Shown piece by piece: positions 16,583-27,322 of a stretch of 64,000 nt of DNA. Source of the DNA: Actinomycetota bacterium (GTDB taxonomy: Bacteria > Actinomycetota > Actinomycetes > Actinomycetales > Microbacteriaceae); the NCBI GenBank assembly GCA_020161315.1, contig JAIUOH010000004.1:1-64000 (forward strand). Direction: 5' to 3'. Position numbers and translations under genes: made by a program. The number at the start of each line of letters is the position of its first letter. The stretch's first letter is position 1. The notes under the pieces are model-generated. The model ran no database searches. It worked only from the letters and a program-made list of their open reading frames with translations, and had not been told where the DNA came from.

Positions 16583-17830
16583 ATGGCCGCTGCACACCGA
16601 TCTGACGACCCGACGCAGCATCGGGAGCGGTCGGTGCTCAGTCTGACGAAGTATATCCCGTACCCTTCAGTGGCCCACGCTGGCGGCCAGTATGTGCTCG
16701 CGCACGACCGCGCGCTCGAGGGGTTTGCGACCGTTGAGAATCTCGCGCCAGACATTCCGCTCAACCGAGAAGCACTGCCGCTCGTTGCCGGCGGCCCGGC
16801 TGCCTCTCTGCTCGATGGTGCACGCCTCGACGGTCTGACGCTCAAGCTCGCGCGCCTGGAGTCTGTGTGGGCGGGCAGCTCGATCTACTGGCAGGTGCGT
16901 CGGCTGTTTCGAGGCGACCGCGCGCCGTGGGCCAAACTCGAAGCCGCCGACGCGATCGAGTTGCAGTGGTCGGAGATGATTGCGCTCGCGCCTGCGATTC
17001 GGCGCCGGCTGCCCGACACGCCACTCATCGGCATCGCGCATGACATCATCACTCAGCGTCTTGATCGTCAAGCACAGGGACAAGGATCCGCCCTGCGCCG
17101 AGCGCTATTGCGTCTGGCCGCGGCGCGAAGCCGTCGGCGCGAAGCCAAGTCTTTCCGCGCGGTCGACCTGCTCATCGTGTTTAGCGAGAAAGATGCGCAG
17201 CTTGCGAGGACGCTTGCTCCTGAGGTGCGCGTCGAGGTGGTGCACCCCGGGCTCGGGCCGACTGATCCTCTTCCCCGCACCCCGCACCCTGGCGAACCCA
17301 TTGTGTTGTTCACCGGAGCGATGAACCGACCGGAAAACTCGAGTGCAGTCACCTGGTTCATTGACGAGATGTGGCCGATCGTGCTGCGTGCCGTTCCAAA
17401 CGCGCGCTTCGTGATCGCCGGGGCGAACCCGACAGAGACGCTTGCGGCGAAGGTGACGCAGGCGCCGCGAGTGGAGCTGACAGGTTTCGTCGACTCTCTC
17501 GAGCCCTGGTACGCCGAGGCGAGCGTGTTCGTGGCACCGCTGTGCTCGGGTGCTGGGGTGAAATTCAAGACGATCGATGCGATGCTGCGCGCGGTGCCAG
17601 TGGTGACGACCAGTGTCGGCGCTGAGGGCATCGAGGCTTCAGAGTTGTTCGGCGCGCTGACCGACGACCCGGCTACGTTCGCCGATGCCGTCATCGGAGT
17701 GCTTCAGCTGCCAGAAGCGGGCGAGGCACTCGCCGAGAAAGCACAGACCTGGGCCGAGGGCGTATACGGCGCGGCCGCCTTTGAGAAGAGACTGCGGGGG
17801 CTCTATGCCGACATCATCGATGCCGAGTAA
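16583..17830 (+). CDS. Family 4 glycosyltransferase
   Basis: A 415-residue GT-B enzyme. The N-terminal acceptor domain contains YIPYPSVAHAGGQYV, a glycine-rich loop typical of GT4. The donor domain begins at VLFTGAMNRPENSSAVTWF (about residue 244) and includes ELTGFVDSLEPWYAEASVFVAPLCSGAGVKFKTIDAMLRAVPVV, with the Gly-Ala-Gly and Lys-Lys positions that hold the nucleotide-sugar phosphates. It overlaps the next glycosyltransferase by 26 bases, so both are probably made together. The sugar is unknown. Confidence 0.85.
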   Translation: MAAAHRSDDPTQHRERSVLSLTKYIPYPSVAHAGGQYVLAHDRALEGFATVENLAPDIPLNREALPLVAGGPAASLLDGARLDGLTLKLARLESVWAGSSIYWQVRRLFRGDRAPWAKLEAADAIELQWSEMIALAPAIRRRLPDTPLIGIAHDIITQRLDRQAQGQGSALRRALLRLAAARSRRREAKSFRAVDLLIVFSEKDAQLARTLAPEVRVEVVHPGLGPTDPLPRTPHPGEPIVLFTGAMNRPENSSAVTWFIDEMWPIVLRAVPNARFVIAGANPTETLAAKVTQAPRVELTGFVDSLEPWYAEASVFVAPLCSGAGVKFKTIDAMLRAVPVVTTSVGAEGIEASELFGALTDDPATFADAVIGVLQLPEAGEALAEKAQTWAEGVYGAAAFEKRLRGLYADIIDAE

Positions 17831-18797
17831 CGGAGCATACAGGGAGCGCGTCGTTGCGGTGCTCTCTGCGTTTCGGCCAGAGCCGGCGTTGATCGCTCAC
17901 TGCGAAGCGCTTGCCCCACAGGTCTGCAGGGTGATCGTCGTCGATGATGGCAGCGGTGAACAAGCGGAGCCTGTGCTGCAGCAACTTGAAGCCGGGGGAG
18001 TGACAGTGCTTCGGCAGGCACAGAACTCGGGGATCGCGGCCGCGATGAATCGCGGCATTGACGCCGCGCTCGCCGTCGGTGTCGAGTTCGTGGTGGCATT
18101 CGACCAAGACTCGAATGTGCCGGGCGGGTTTGTTGATGCGCTGATTGGCGAGGCCGATCGCGCGGCCGCTGCCGGCCTGCGCGTTGCGATGATCTCGCCG
18201 GAGTTCTACTCGCAGACCAGGCAGACCGGCGAACAGCTCACTAATGGGTTTCTGGTGTCTGACGCCCCGATTCAGTCGGGCCTGCTCATGCCCGCAGACG
18301 TGTTGCGAGAGCTTGGCCCGCAGCGTGAAGACTTCTTCATCGATCTCGTTGAAACTGAATACTACCTTCGCGCTCGGGTCGCCGATTTCGTGTCGCTGTG
18401 CGTGCCGGGCCTCACGCTACCGCACGGCTTCGGGCATCGTCTCTATGTGCATTTTCTGGGCAAGCGCCTCACGAAAGGCGACGGTCGCCCGCGCATGGTT
18501 GCAGTGTCGAGCCCGTTTCGCTACTTCTACCGGGCACGCAATCGTGTCGTTTTGAATCGTACCTATCGTGGTGCCGCCGAACTTCGACCGCTGCTGCGTC
18601 GTGACGCCCGCAACGACCTGCTGCTCGACTACGCCGTGGCGATTTGGAGCGCGCGAGGCAAGTTTGCGCTGTTGTCGCTCATGCTCGCCGGGTGGCGCGC
18701 TGGGTTCAGCGGGCGTCTAGGCAAGATGCCTGAGAAGCTCATGCGACGCTCGGGCCGGGTGAGTTGGAAGCATCCCGCGTCAGCGAGTGACGCCTAG
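17805..18797 (+). CDS. GT2 rhamnosyltransferase-like protein
   Basis: A 330-residue GT2 enzyme. GT-A motifs are VVDDGSG (about residue 43), NSGIAAAMNRGIDAAL and the metal-binding FDQDSNVP. IQSGLLMPADVLRELG and FFIDLVETEYYLRAR match bacterial rhamnosyltransferases, which use dTDP-rhamnose, and the dTDP-rhamnose genes lie directly downstream. I start at the ATG at 17805, preceded by a GGGGG ribosome site and overlapping the previous gene. A second ATG at 17820 lacks one. The start of the open frame further upstream is out of line with the family. Confidence 0.82.
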   Translation: MPTSSMPSNGAYRERVVAVLSAFRPEPALIAHCEALAPQVCRVIVVDDGSGEQAEPVLQQLEAGGVTVLRQAQNSGIAAAMNRGIDAALAVGVEFVVAFDQDSNVPGGFVDALIGEADRAAAAGLRVAMISPEFYSQTRQTGEQLTNGFLVSDAPIQSGLLMPADVLRELGPQREDFFIDLVETEYYLRARVADFVSLCVPGLTLPHGFGHRLYVHFLGKRLTKGDGRPRMVAVSSPFRYFYRARNRVVLNRTYRGAAELRPLLRRDARNDLLLDYAVAIWSARGKFALLSLMLAGWRAGFSGRLGKMPEKLMRRSGRVSWKHPASASDA

Positions 18798-18807
18798 AAG
18801 CGAACGG

Positions 18808-20205
18808 CTAGAGCCCGCGCAAGTATGCGGAGAGCGCTGTACTCGCATCGCGCGGTATCAACCCGGTGGCCTTGATCTTGTCGAGCGAGAGCAGACTGTT
18901 GAGCGGCCGCGGGGCAGCCTGCTTACCCGCGAAGTATTCGGCGGTGCTTGTGCCGGTCACGCGAGCTGGATCGTGGCCCGTCTCGGCGTACACGTGCTTT
19001 GCAATGTGCGCCCAGCTCATCGCATCACCCTCGTTCGTGAGGTTGTAGACGCCGTACGCGGGGCGCTGCGCGAGCAGGTGGGCAATGCCTGCGGCGATGT
19101 CTTCGGTGAAGCTGAGGCGACCGAACTGGTCATCGACCACGCTGGGGCTGATGCCGCGTTCGGCGAGCGAGGCCATGGTGCGCACGAAGTTGTTGCCGTC
19201 GCCGATCACCCAGCTGGTGCGTACGATGTAGTGCTTTGGCACGGTCCCGACGGCCGCGTCACCAGCGGCCTTCGACTGCCCGTAGACGCCGAGCGGAGCG
19301 ATCGGGTCGGTCTCGAGGTAGGCGCCGTCTTTCGATCCGTCGTAGACGTAGTCGCTCGACACGTGCACGAGGGTGAGACGGTGAGCCGCTGCGTGGCGGG
19401 CGAGGCGGGCCACGCCGGTGACGTTGGCATCCCAGCAGTCGCGACGGCCCTCACCGGTCTCTGCCAGGTCGACTGCCGTGTAGGCAGCAGCGTTGATCAC
19501 GGTGTCGTAGTCTGCCCAGCGCACCTCGTCGAGGGTCTGCTCGTTGAACAGATCGATGCGTGAGCGGTCGGCAAAATCGGCGTCTGGCATTGCGATTTGC
19601 AGTGCACGACCGAGCTGCCCGTTCGCCCCGATCACCAGGGTGCGCAGCGGCTTCATCGGAGTGACGTCGGCAAGCCGCGGGTGCGCGAGATCCTTTTCGC
19701 TGCGTTCGGCCTCGGCAAGCGGGATCGGCCATTCGATTGCCGCAGTCTCGTCTTCGAGGTTCAAGAACGTGTATTCGCTTTGCGCCTCGGCACTCCAATG
19801 GTCGTTGACCAGGTAGACGTAGGCAGTGTTGTCTTCGAGGGTCTGGTAGCTGTTGCCAACGCCGCGCGGCACGAAGATCGCGGTGTCGGGGCCGAGCTCG
19901 GCGGTGAAGACCGTGCCGAACGACTCGCCCTCGCGAAGATCGACCCATGCGCCGAAGATGCGGCCGGCAGCCACCGAGACGTATTTGTCCCACGGCTCGG
20001 CGTGGACGCCGCGAGTGGCACCCCGCTTGTCGTTGTAAGAGATGTTGTTCTGCACAGGGCCGAAGTCGCGCAGCCCGAGCGCGACCATCTTCTCGCGCTG
20101 CCAGTTCTCTTTGAACCAGCCGCGGTTGTCGCCGTGCACGGGAAGGTCGATCAGCACCATGCCTGGAATCGTGGTCTCGCGAATCGCCAGAGATTTCGCA
20201 GCCAT
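18808..20205 (-). CDS. Fused RmlC-RmlD: dTDP-4-dehydrorhamnose epimerase/reductase
   Basis: A 465-residue bifunctional protein. Residues about 1-180 are an RmlC-type cupin epimerase (IPGMVLIDLPVHGDNRGWFKENW, RGVHAEPWDKYVSV, FVPRGVGNSYQTL). Residues about 190-465 are an RmlD-type reductase (VIGANGQLGRAL, HVSSDYVYDG, catalytic YGQSK). Together they carry out the last two steps from dTDP-4-keto-6-deoxyglucose to dTDP-L-rhamnose. The start at 20205 lies five bases after the rmlB stop, and the open frame further upstream overlaps rmlB. The cupin active-site stretch reads RGVHAEP rather than the classical RGLHYQ, which I take as the actinobacterial fused-type variant. Confidence 0.88.
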   Translation of the reverse strand: MAAKSLAIRETTIPGMVLIDLPVHGDNRGWFKENWQREKMVALGLRDFGPVQNNISYNDKRGATRGVHAEPWDKYVSVAAGRIFGAWVDLREGESFGTVFTAELGPDTAIFVPRGVGNSYQTLEDNTAYVYLVNDHWSAEAQSEYTFLNLEDETAAIEWPIPLAEAERSEKDLAHPRLADVTPMKPLRTLVIGANGQLGRALQIAMPDADFADRSRIDLFNEQTLDEVRWADYDTVINAAAYTAVDLAETGEGRRDCWDANVTGVARLARHAAAHRLTLVHVSSDYVYDGSKDGAYLETDPIAPLGVYGQSKAAGDAAVGTVPKHYIVRTSWVIGDGNNFVRTMASLAERGISPSVVDDQFGRLSFTEDIAAGIAHLLAQRPAYGVYNLTNEGDAMSWAHIAKHVYAETGHDPARVTGTSTAEYFAGKQAAPRPLNSLLSLDKIKATGLIPRDASTALSAYLRGL

Positions 20206-20210
20206 CGCGT

Positions 20211-22435
<2,225 letters not shown>

Positions 22436-22538
22436 GTAATGATCCTTTAGCTAGACAACTTTCCAACTGTAACCGACGATGGCGTATATGGTCGGTCTGT
22501 GCGCACTCGAGCGAGATCAGTAGTTTGGTCGCGCGTGC

Positions 22539-23429
22539 CTACGCGTTGCGGCTCTTGACCGCCCCTCGCAGGCGCAGTCCAGCGATGATCGCATAGCGCA
22601 GGGGGGCAAGCCAGACGCCAGAGTAGCGCTTTTTCATGAACCGAATCGCGCTTGCCGTCATTGCTCGTTCGGCGACTGCGCTGTGCTTCTTGAGCGAGTG
22701 GCCGCCCGAGTGCACCACCGTCACTGCGGGCTCGAACACATTCGTGTGCCCGGCGAGGCCGATGCGGTAGCCGAGGTCGATATCTTCGAAATGCAGAAAG
22801 TATCCCTCGTCCCAACCCCCAATCTCGTCGTTTACAGCTCGCTTCACCATCACGGCCGCGCCTGAGAGCCAGCCCGCTGCGCGGCGCTCGTCGTAGTCGC
22901 TCGCATTCTTGTACGCTCGCGACCACGGGTTGCTCGGCAGGATGCGCCCGAAGAGTGCGTGCCCCACCCCGGTGCCGATCGAGGGAATGTTGCGGGCCGA
23001 GGGGTAGACCGAGCCGTCTTCGTTTAGCGTGCGCGGGCCGATGCTGCCAGCTGCTCGGTCTTCAAACAGCGAGTCGGCAAGCTCTGCAATTGAAGGTGCG
23101 GTGAAGAGCACGTCGGGGTTGCAGAAGAAATAGGCGTCGAACTCTGGGTCAGCGGAGCCGAGCGACGCAGACAGCGCTTGTACCCCAGCGTTCATGCCGG
23201 CTCCGTAGCCTGGGTTTGCAGGCAGCGCAACGTAGAGTGCATTGTGGCGCGCTGCGATCCTCGAAACCCCATCTTCACCCTCGGGCTTATTGTCGGCGAC
23301 TACCACTGCCACGGAATCGCCGTGGTGGTCACGCAAGCTGACAAGAAACGGCTCGAGTGCCTCGGCTGATCCGTAGCTGACGGTGACGACACCAACGCGT
23401 GGGCGTTTAATGGGAGAGGCTGCTGGCAT
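22539..23429 (-). CDS. GT2 rhamnosyltransferase-like protein (WbbL type)
   Basis: A 296-residue GT-A enzyme. VVTVSYGSAEALEPFL begins the nucleotide-binding fold, VADNKPEG and NPGYGAGMNAGVQAL follow, FFCNPDVLF carries the metal-binding Asp, and AGWLSGAAVMVKR and FLHFEDIDLGYRI match WbbL-like rhamnosyltransferases. In mycobacteria WbbL adds rhamnose to the GlcNAc-PP-lipid linker; the same early step is plausible here. It diverges from rmlA. Its TAGACT box lies six bases before the ATG. Confidence 0.82.
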   Translation of the reverse strand: MPAASPIKRPRVGVVTVSYGSAEALEPFLVSLRDHHGDSVAVVVADNKPEGEDGVSRIAARHNALYVALPANPGYGAGMNAGVQALSASLGSADPEFDAYFFCNPDVLFTAPSIAELADSLFEDRAAGSIGPRTLNEDGSVYPSARNIPSIGTGVGHALFGRILPSNPWSRAYKNASDYDERRAAGWLSGAAVMVKRAVNDEIGGWDEGYFLHFEDIDLGYRIGLAGHTNVFEPAVTVVHSGGHSLKKHSAVAERAMTASAIRFMKKRYSGVWLAPLRYAIIAGLRLRGAVKSRNA

Positions 23430-23435
23430 AGAACA

Positions 23436-23441
23436 AGTCTA
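23436..23441 (-). promoter_or_regulatory. Leaderless-type -10 box of the WbbL-like gene
   Basis: The minus strand reads TAGACT, six bases before the ATG at 23429, with no ribosome site between. It mirrors the rmlA box across a 15-base centre. Confidence 0.5.
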
Positions 23442-23456
23442 GAGAACCGCCCGAGA

Positions 23457-23462
23457 TAGACT
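23457..23462 (+). promoter_or_regulatory. Leaderless-type -10 box of rmlA
   Basis: TAGACT ends six bases before the rmlA ATG (23469). No ribosome site precedes the start. Confidence 0.5.
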
Positions 23463-23468
23463 GGCCGG

Positions 23469-24329
23469 ATGAAGGGCATCATTCTGGCTGGCGGCTCGGG
23501 CACTCGACTTTGGCCGATCACTAAGGGTATTTCGAAGCAGCTCATGCCGATCTACGACAAGCCGATGATCTACTACCCGCTATCGACGCTCATGATGGCT
23601 GGCATCCGCGAGGTGCTAATTATCACGACGCCTGAACATAGCGAGCAGTTTCGGGCCTTGCTAGGTGACGGTTCGCAGTTCGGCATGCGCATCGAGTACA
23701 CCGTGCAGCCGTCGCCAGACGGGCTGGCCCAGGCCTTCATCTTGGGTGAAGAGTTCATCGGGGACGACAGTGTCGCGCTGGTGCTTGGCGACAACATTTT
23801 TCACGGCACTGGCCTCGGCACAAACCTGCGCAAGCACACCGAGATCGAGGGTGCCGTGGTCTTTGCGTATCATGTGGCAAACCCCAGGGCCTACGGCGTG
23901 GTCGAGTTTGACGATCAGATGAAGGCGCTTTCGATTGAAGAGAAGCCGGAGCACCCGAAGAGCAACTACGCGGTGCCCGGCCTCTACTTTTACGACAACG
24001 ACGTGGTGCGTATCGCGAAGATCATCGAGCCGAGCGCCCGCGGTGAGCTTGAGATCTCGAGTATCAACGAGCACTACCTCAAAGAGGGCTCGCTGAGCGT
24101 GCAGGTGCTCGAGCGCGGCACCGCTTGGCTCGACACGGGGACCTTTGAATCGATGATGCAGGCGTCAGAGTATGTTCGTGTGATTGAAGAGCGCCAGGGA
24201 TTCAAAATCGGGTGCATCGAAGAGATTGCGTGGCGCAACAGTTGGATTAGCGAGGAGGACCTCACAAGACTGGCCGCACCGCTCGTTAAGAGCGGATACG
24301 GCCAGTACCTGGTGAGCCTCGCGAACTAG
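23469..24329 (+). CDS. rfbA: Glucose-1-phosphate thymidylyltransferase RmlA
   Basis: A 286-residue enzyme that makes dTDP-glucose from glucose-1-phosphate and dTTP, the first step to dTDP-rhamnose. It shows [23 protein letters not shown] at the N-terminus, [23 protein letters not shown] with the metal-binding Asp, [29 protein letters not shown] and [10 protein letters not shown]. Length is standard. It sits alone on the plus strand between minus-strand genes; rmlB and rmlCD are close by. Confidence 0.94.
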   Translation: MKGIILAGGSGTRLWPITKGISKQLMPIYDKPMIYYPLSTLMMAGIREVLIITTPEHSEQFRALLGDGSQFGMRIEYTVQPSPDGLAQAFILGEEFIGDDSVALVLGDNIFHGTGLGTNLRKHTEIEGAVVFAYHVANPRAYGVVEFDDQMKALSIEEKPEHPKSNYAVPGLYFYDNDVVRIAKIIEPSARGELEISSINEHYLKEGSLSVQVLERGTAWLDTGTFESMMQASEYVRVIEERQGFKIGCIEEIAWRNSWISEEDLTRLAAPLVKSGYGQYLVSLAN

Positions 24330-24335
24330 CGCAAG

Positions 24336-25061
24336 CTACAGCGCGGAGGCGGCGGGGCGGCGGTTTTCGCGCTCGCGCCACTGCGCGACGTCGGCGGCAA
24401 GCAGTCCCTGCCACTCGAAGTCGGTCTGCTCGAGCAGCAGGTTACCGGCGACATAGGCGGCCTGCAACGCCTCGATCTGCTCGGGTTCAATGCCCTGACG
24501 CTGCATGCCGATGGTGTTGACGCCGTGCAGGCGCACGGGCGATCCAAACGCCTTGACATAGGGGGGCAGGTCGCGCGCGACGGGCGCCCCCATGCCAACC
24601 ATGCAGCCCGCGCCGATAAACGTGCGCTGGTGAACCGAGGCGTTCATGCCAATGTTGACGCGGTCGCCGATGACGCAGTGACCGCCGACGCTGACGCCAG
24701 CGCTGACGGTGGCGTTTTCGCCGAGCAGCACGTCGTGGGCCAGGTAGGCGCGGGTGAGCACCCACGAGCCGGCGCCGACAGTCGTGGCGCGGTAGCTTCC
24801 CTGGTGGATGACCGCAGCCTCGCGAATGACCGTGCCCTTACCGATGTGCACGCCCGCGTGCGCGAGGTCGCCGCTCCAGGCGGTGTTCTGCATATGGTCG
24901 GTCATCTCTGGGGGAGCGCCGATCTGCGCGCCCGGGCCGATCCAGGCGTCGTCTTCGATCACGCAGGGGCCGAGAATGACTGCGCCGGGGCCGACCGATA
25001 CGTTCTGGCCGATCTGCACACCCTCGCCGATGAACGCCATCGGGCTGATGAGGTCGCTCAC
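24336..25061 (-). CDS. LpxA-like acyltransferase (left-handed beta-helix)
   Basis: A 241-residue hexapeptide-repeat protein. Repeats start at residue 8 (FIGEGVQIGQNVSVGPGAVILG) and run to about 180. The LpxA-specific pieces are unusually clear for a Gram-positive: YLAHDVLLG with the catalytic-type His, SVHQRTFIG, and the C-terminal LHGVNTIGMQRQGI. LpxA transfers an acyl group from acyl-ACP to the 3-position of a UDP-GlcNAc-type sugar. I start at the GTG at 25061, two bases after the Gfo/Idh stop. Here it presumably acylates a nucleotide amino sugar for a surface glycan, not lipid A. Confidence 0.75.
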   Translation of the reverse strand: MSDLISPMAFIGEGVQIGQNVSVGPGAVILGPCVIEDDAWIGPGAQIGAPPEMTDHMQNTAWSGDLAHAGVHIGKGTVIREAAVIHQGSYRATTVGAGSWVLTRAYLAHDVLLGENATVSAGVSVGGHCVIGDRVNIGMNASVHQRTFIGAGCMVGMGAPVARDLPPYVKAFGSPVRLHGVNTIGMQRQGIEPEQIEALQAAYVAGNLLLEQTDFEWQGLLAADVAQWRERENRRPAASAL

Positions 25062-25062
25062 G

Positions 25063-26052
25063 CTATGCGCCCATCTTGATGCTCTGGCCCGACTTGGCCG
25101 ACTCAATTGATGCTTCGCAGACACGCAGCACGTTGAGGCCTTCGCTCAGAGACACAGCCTCGCTCGGCTTGCCGAGAATACGGTCGCGAAACGCCTCATG
25201 CTCACTCTTGAGCGGTTCCCGCTTGTCGAGCGCGAAGCGAGTGACGGTGCCCTCGCTGACGCCGCGGAACGCAATCACTGCATCCCAGTCCGAATCGATG
25301 GTGCCGTTCTCATAGAAAGTGAGATCAGCGGTGAGCGTGTCTGCGATGAACGCACCGCGCTCACCGGTGACAAGCGTGAGGCGCTCTTTGAATGGGGTGA
25401 GCCAGTTCACTAGGTGGTTGATGATGGTGCCATTGGCCAGCTTCGCGGAAATGGTGATCATGTCTTCGTGTTGGCGGCCGCTTTGAAACGCGGTCTGCGC
25501 GGCAATCTCGGTGTATGGCGAGTTTGCGAGCCACGCGGTGAGGTCGATGTCGTGGCTTGCGAGGTCTTTCACGACGCCCACATCGGCGATGCGTGCCGGG
25601 AATGGACCCTGGCGGCGGGTGTGGATCTGATAAACTTGGCCGAGTTCACCCTGCTCGAGACGCTTGCGCAGCTCGATGAGAGCAGGGTTGAAGCGCTCGA
25701 CGTGCCCGACAGCACCGACGAGGCCGCGACTGTCGAAGGCCTCAACGAGGCGTTCACCCGCCTCGATCGAGTGCGCGATCGGCTTCTCGATGAGCGCGTG
25801 TACGCCAGCCTCGGCCAGCGCGAGGCCGACCTCCTCGTGAAACTGAGTCGGAACCACTACGACAGCGGCATCGATTCCGTGTGAGATCAAGCCGTCGATT
25901 GAGTCGTAGAGCGGCAGGCTCCCCGCGACCTTATGGGGGTCGCCAACAGCGTCGGCAACGGCGACGAGTTCGACGCCAGCAATCTCGCGAGCCACTCGAG
26001 CATGATTTCTTCCCATCATGCCTAGGCCGATAATTCCCATTCTGAGGGTCAT
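25063..26052 (-). CDS. Gfo/Idh/MocA-family sugar-nucleotide oxidoreductase
   Basis: A 329-residue NAD(P)-dependent dehydrogenase: Rossmann motif GIIGLGMMGRNHARVAR at residues 6-22, the family's EKPIAHS (about 88-94) and the catalytic region SHDIDLTAWL. Neighbourhood points to the WlbA/WbpB or GnnA type, which oxidises C3 of a UDP-GlcNAc derivative before transamination. It overlaps the DUF2304 gene by four bases and is followed by the LpxA-like gene; an aminotransferase is encoded 3 kb away (29079). The exact substrate cannot be read from sequence. Confidence 0.78.
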   Translation of the reverse strand: MTLRMGIIGLGMMGRNHARVAREIAGVELVAVADAVGDPHKVAGSLPLYDSIDGLISHGIDAAVVVVPTQFHEEVGLALAEAGVHALIEKPIAHSIEAGERLVEAFDSRGLVGAVGHVERFNPALIELRKRLEQGELGQVYQIHTRRQGPFPARIADVGVVKDLASHDIDLTAWLANSPYTEIAAQTAFQSGRQHEDMITISAKLANGTIINHLVNWLTPFKERLTLVTGERGAFIADTLTADLTFYENGTIDSDWDAVIAFRGVSEGTVTRFALDKREPLKSEHEAFRDRILGKPSEAVSLSEGLNVLRVCEASIESAKSGQSIKMGA

Positions 26053-26432
26053 GCTGATTCTCCGTCTTGTTCTGAAGATTGGTGAGTGGTTTCTTGATTC
26101 TCAATGAGTCGCGCCTCAAGCAGGGCGACCGAACGAGCAAGCTGGGTGACACGCGCATCACTGCGGGCTTTTGCCCGCACCGTTGCTACGGCGAAAAGTA
26201 AGGCGCCAATAATTGACACGTAGAGCAGCAGGTCTGCGCCGCGACCGATGCCGAAGAAATTGGCGACTAGGGTGAGTAATTGCGGAAAGAGAATCGCGAG
26301 AACTGCGGCAAGTGCTGCGAGCAGGGCGAAGATGCGTTTGATGGCGAGCGAACTCTCACCACGGAGAAAGCGGATCGAGAGCATCGCGATGGCGACGATA
26401 CCAAGAATGAGCAAAAACTGAAACGCGGTCAT
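26049..26432 (-). CDS. DUF2304 small membrane protein (GacJ-like)
   Basis: A 127-residue protein with three hydrophobic segments (about residues 4-20, 33-58 and 66-86) and a hydrophilic C-terminal coiled-coil-like tail (VTQLARSVALLEARLIENQ). This is the DUF2304 pattern. In streptococci the DUF2304 protein GacJ stabilises and stimulates the GT2 enzyme GacI, which makes undecaprenyl-phosphate-GlcNAc. The gene lies six bases after a GT2 gene, the same arrangement. It overlaps the Gfo/Idh start by four bases. Confidence 0.75.
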   Translation of the reverse strand: MTAFQFLLILGIVAIAMLSIRFLRGESSLAIKRIFALLAALAAVLAILFPQLLTLVANFFGIGRGADLLLYVSIIGALLFAVATVRAKARSDARVTQLARSVALLEARLIENQETTHQSSEQDGESA

Positions 26433-26438
26433 GAGTGC

Positions 26439-27164
26439 CTACCGAATGATTAGATCAATGAGAATGTTGACCGAGTTGAGCAGAGACTGACCCTTCGCCT
26501 TTGAGTAGTCGGTGTAGAGCACTTCGACGGGTTCCTCGGCATATGGCAATTTGGTGAGACCGAGCTGGGCGATGATTTCTGTGCCGTGTGCCATACGATC
26601 TTGCTTGAGTTGGATGCGGCTGAGTGCGTCTCGCCGAATCACGCGAAGCCCGTTGTGGGCATCGGTGAGGTGCGTCTTGGTGGTCCAGTTTGTGACGGTG
26701 ACCGCGGTCTTAAGCACGAGCTTCTTGAGCATGCCGGGGTTGGTGCGGTCGTCGAGAAAGCGTGAGCCGAACACGATCGCGAGGTCCTCGTTCCTTGCAC
26801 GCTCGACCATTGCTGCGGCATCGGCCACGCGGTGCTGCCCGTCTGCGTCAAACGTGACAACGAACTCGGCGCCGCGCTCGAGCGCGTAGTCAAAGCCGGT
26901 CTGCAGTGCTGCGCCCTGCCCGAGGTTGATGGGGTGCGACACAATGTGAGCGCCCGCGTCGCGCGCAACTTCGCCGCTGCCGTCGCTCGATCCATCGTCG
27001 ATGCAGACGACGTTCGAAAAGGTGGGCAGCAGGCCTTCGATGACGCCGCCGATGACGGTCGCTTCGTTGTACAGAGGGATCACGACCCAGATGTTGGCTT
27101 TGCTTGCAGGGGTGCCCGAGGTGGTCGCTTCGTGCGTGGGGGGCTCTGCGGGCACAACGGTCAT
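26439..27164 (-). CDS. GT2 polyprenyl-phosphate glycosyltransferase (DPM1/GacI-like)
   Basis: A 241-residue GT-A enzyme without C-terminal membrane helices. WVVIPLYNEATVIGGVI, CIDDGSSDGSGEVA, the acceptor-side NLGQGAALQTGFDYAL, and TFDADGQHRVADAAAMV with the metal-binding DAD are typical of dolichol/polyprenyl-phosphate sugar synthases. The adjacent DUF2304 gene suggests a GacI-GacJ-like pair making a lipid-phosphate sugar donor for side-chain addition outside the cell. It is the first gene of a four-gene minus-strand operon. Confidence 0.82.
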   Translation of the reverse strand: MTVVPAEPPTHEATTSGTPASKANIWVVIPLYNEATVIGGVIEGLLPTFSNVVCIDDGSSDGSGEVARDAGAHIVSHPINLGQGAALQTGFDYALERGAEFVVTFDADGQHRVADAAAMVERARNEDLAIVFGSRFLDDRTNPGMLKKLVLKTAVTVTNWTTKTHLTDAHNGLRVIRRDALSRIQLKQDRMAHGTEIIAQLGLTKLPYAEEPVEVLYTDYSKAKGQSLLNSVNILIDLIIR

Positions 27165-27243
27165 GCTCCCATTCTTTCAGATGTGAGGCATTCGGTCGGT
27201 CTTTGATGAAATGTATTCCGAGCTGCAGTGCACATGATGCAGC

Positions 27244-27272
27244 TTGCCGTGGCTGCGGTGAGCAGGTAGCGT
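27244..27272 (+). promoter_or_regulatory. Candidate promoter of the LGFP-repeat gene
   Basis: TTGCCG (27244-27249), a 17-base spacer and TAGCGT (27267-27272), about 50 bases before the GTG start. The match to the -35/-10 consensus is moderate. Confidence 0.35.
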
Positions 27273-27322
27273 TATCGCAAAGTCTCAATCATTGGTTGAA
27301 ACATTTCCTGAAGGGGTCATAC

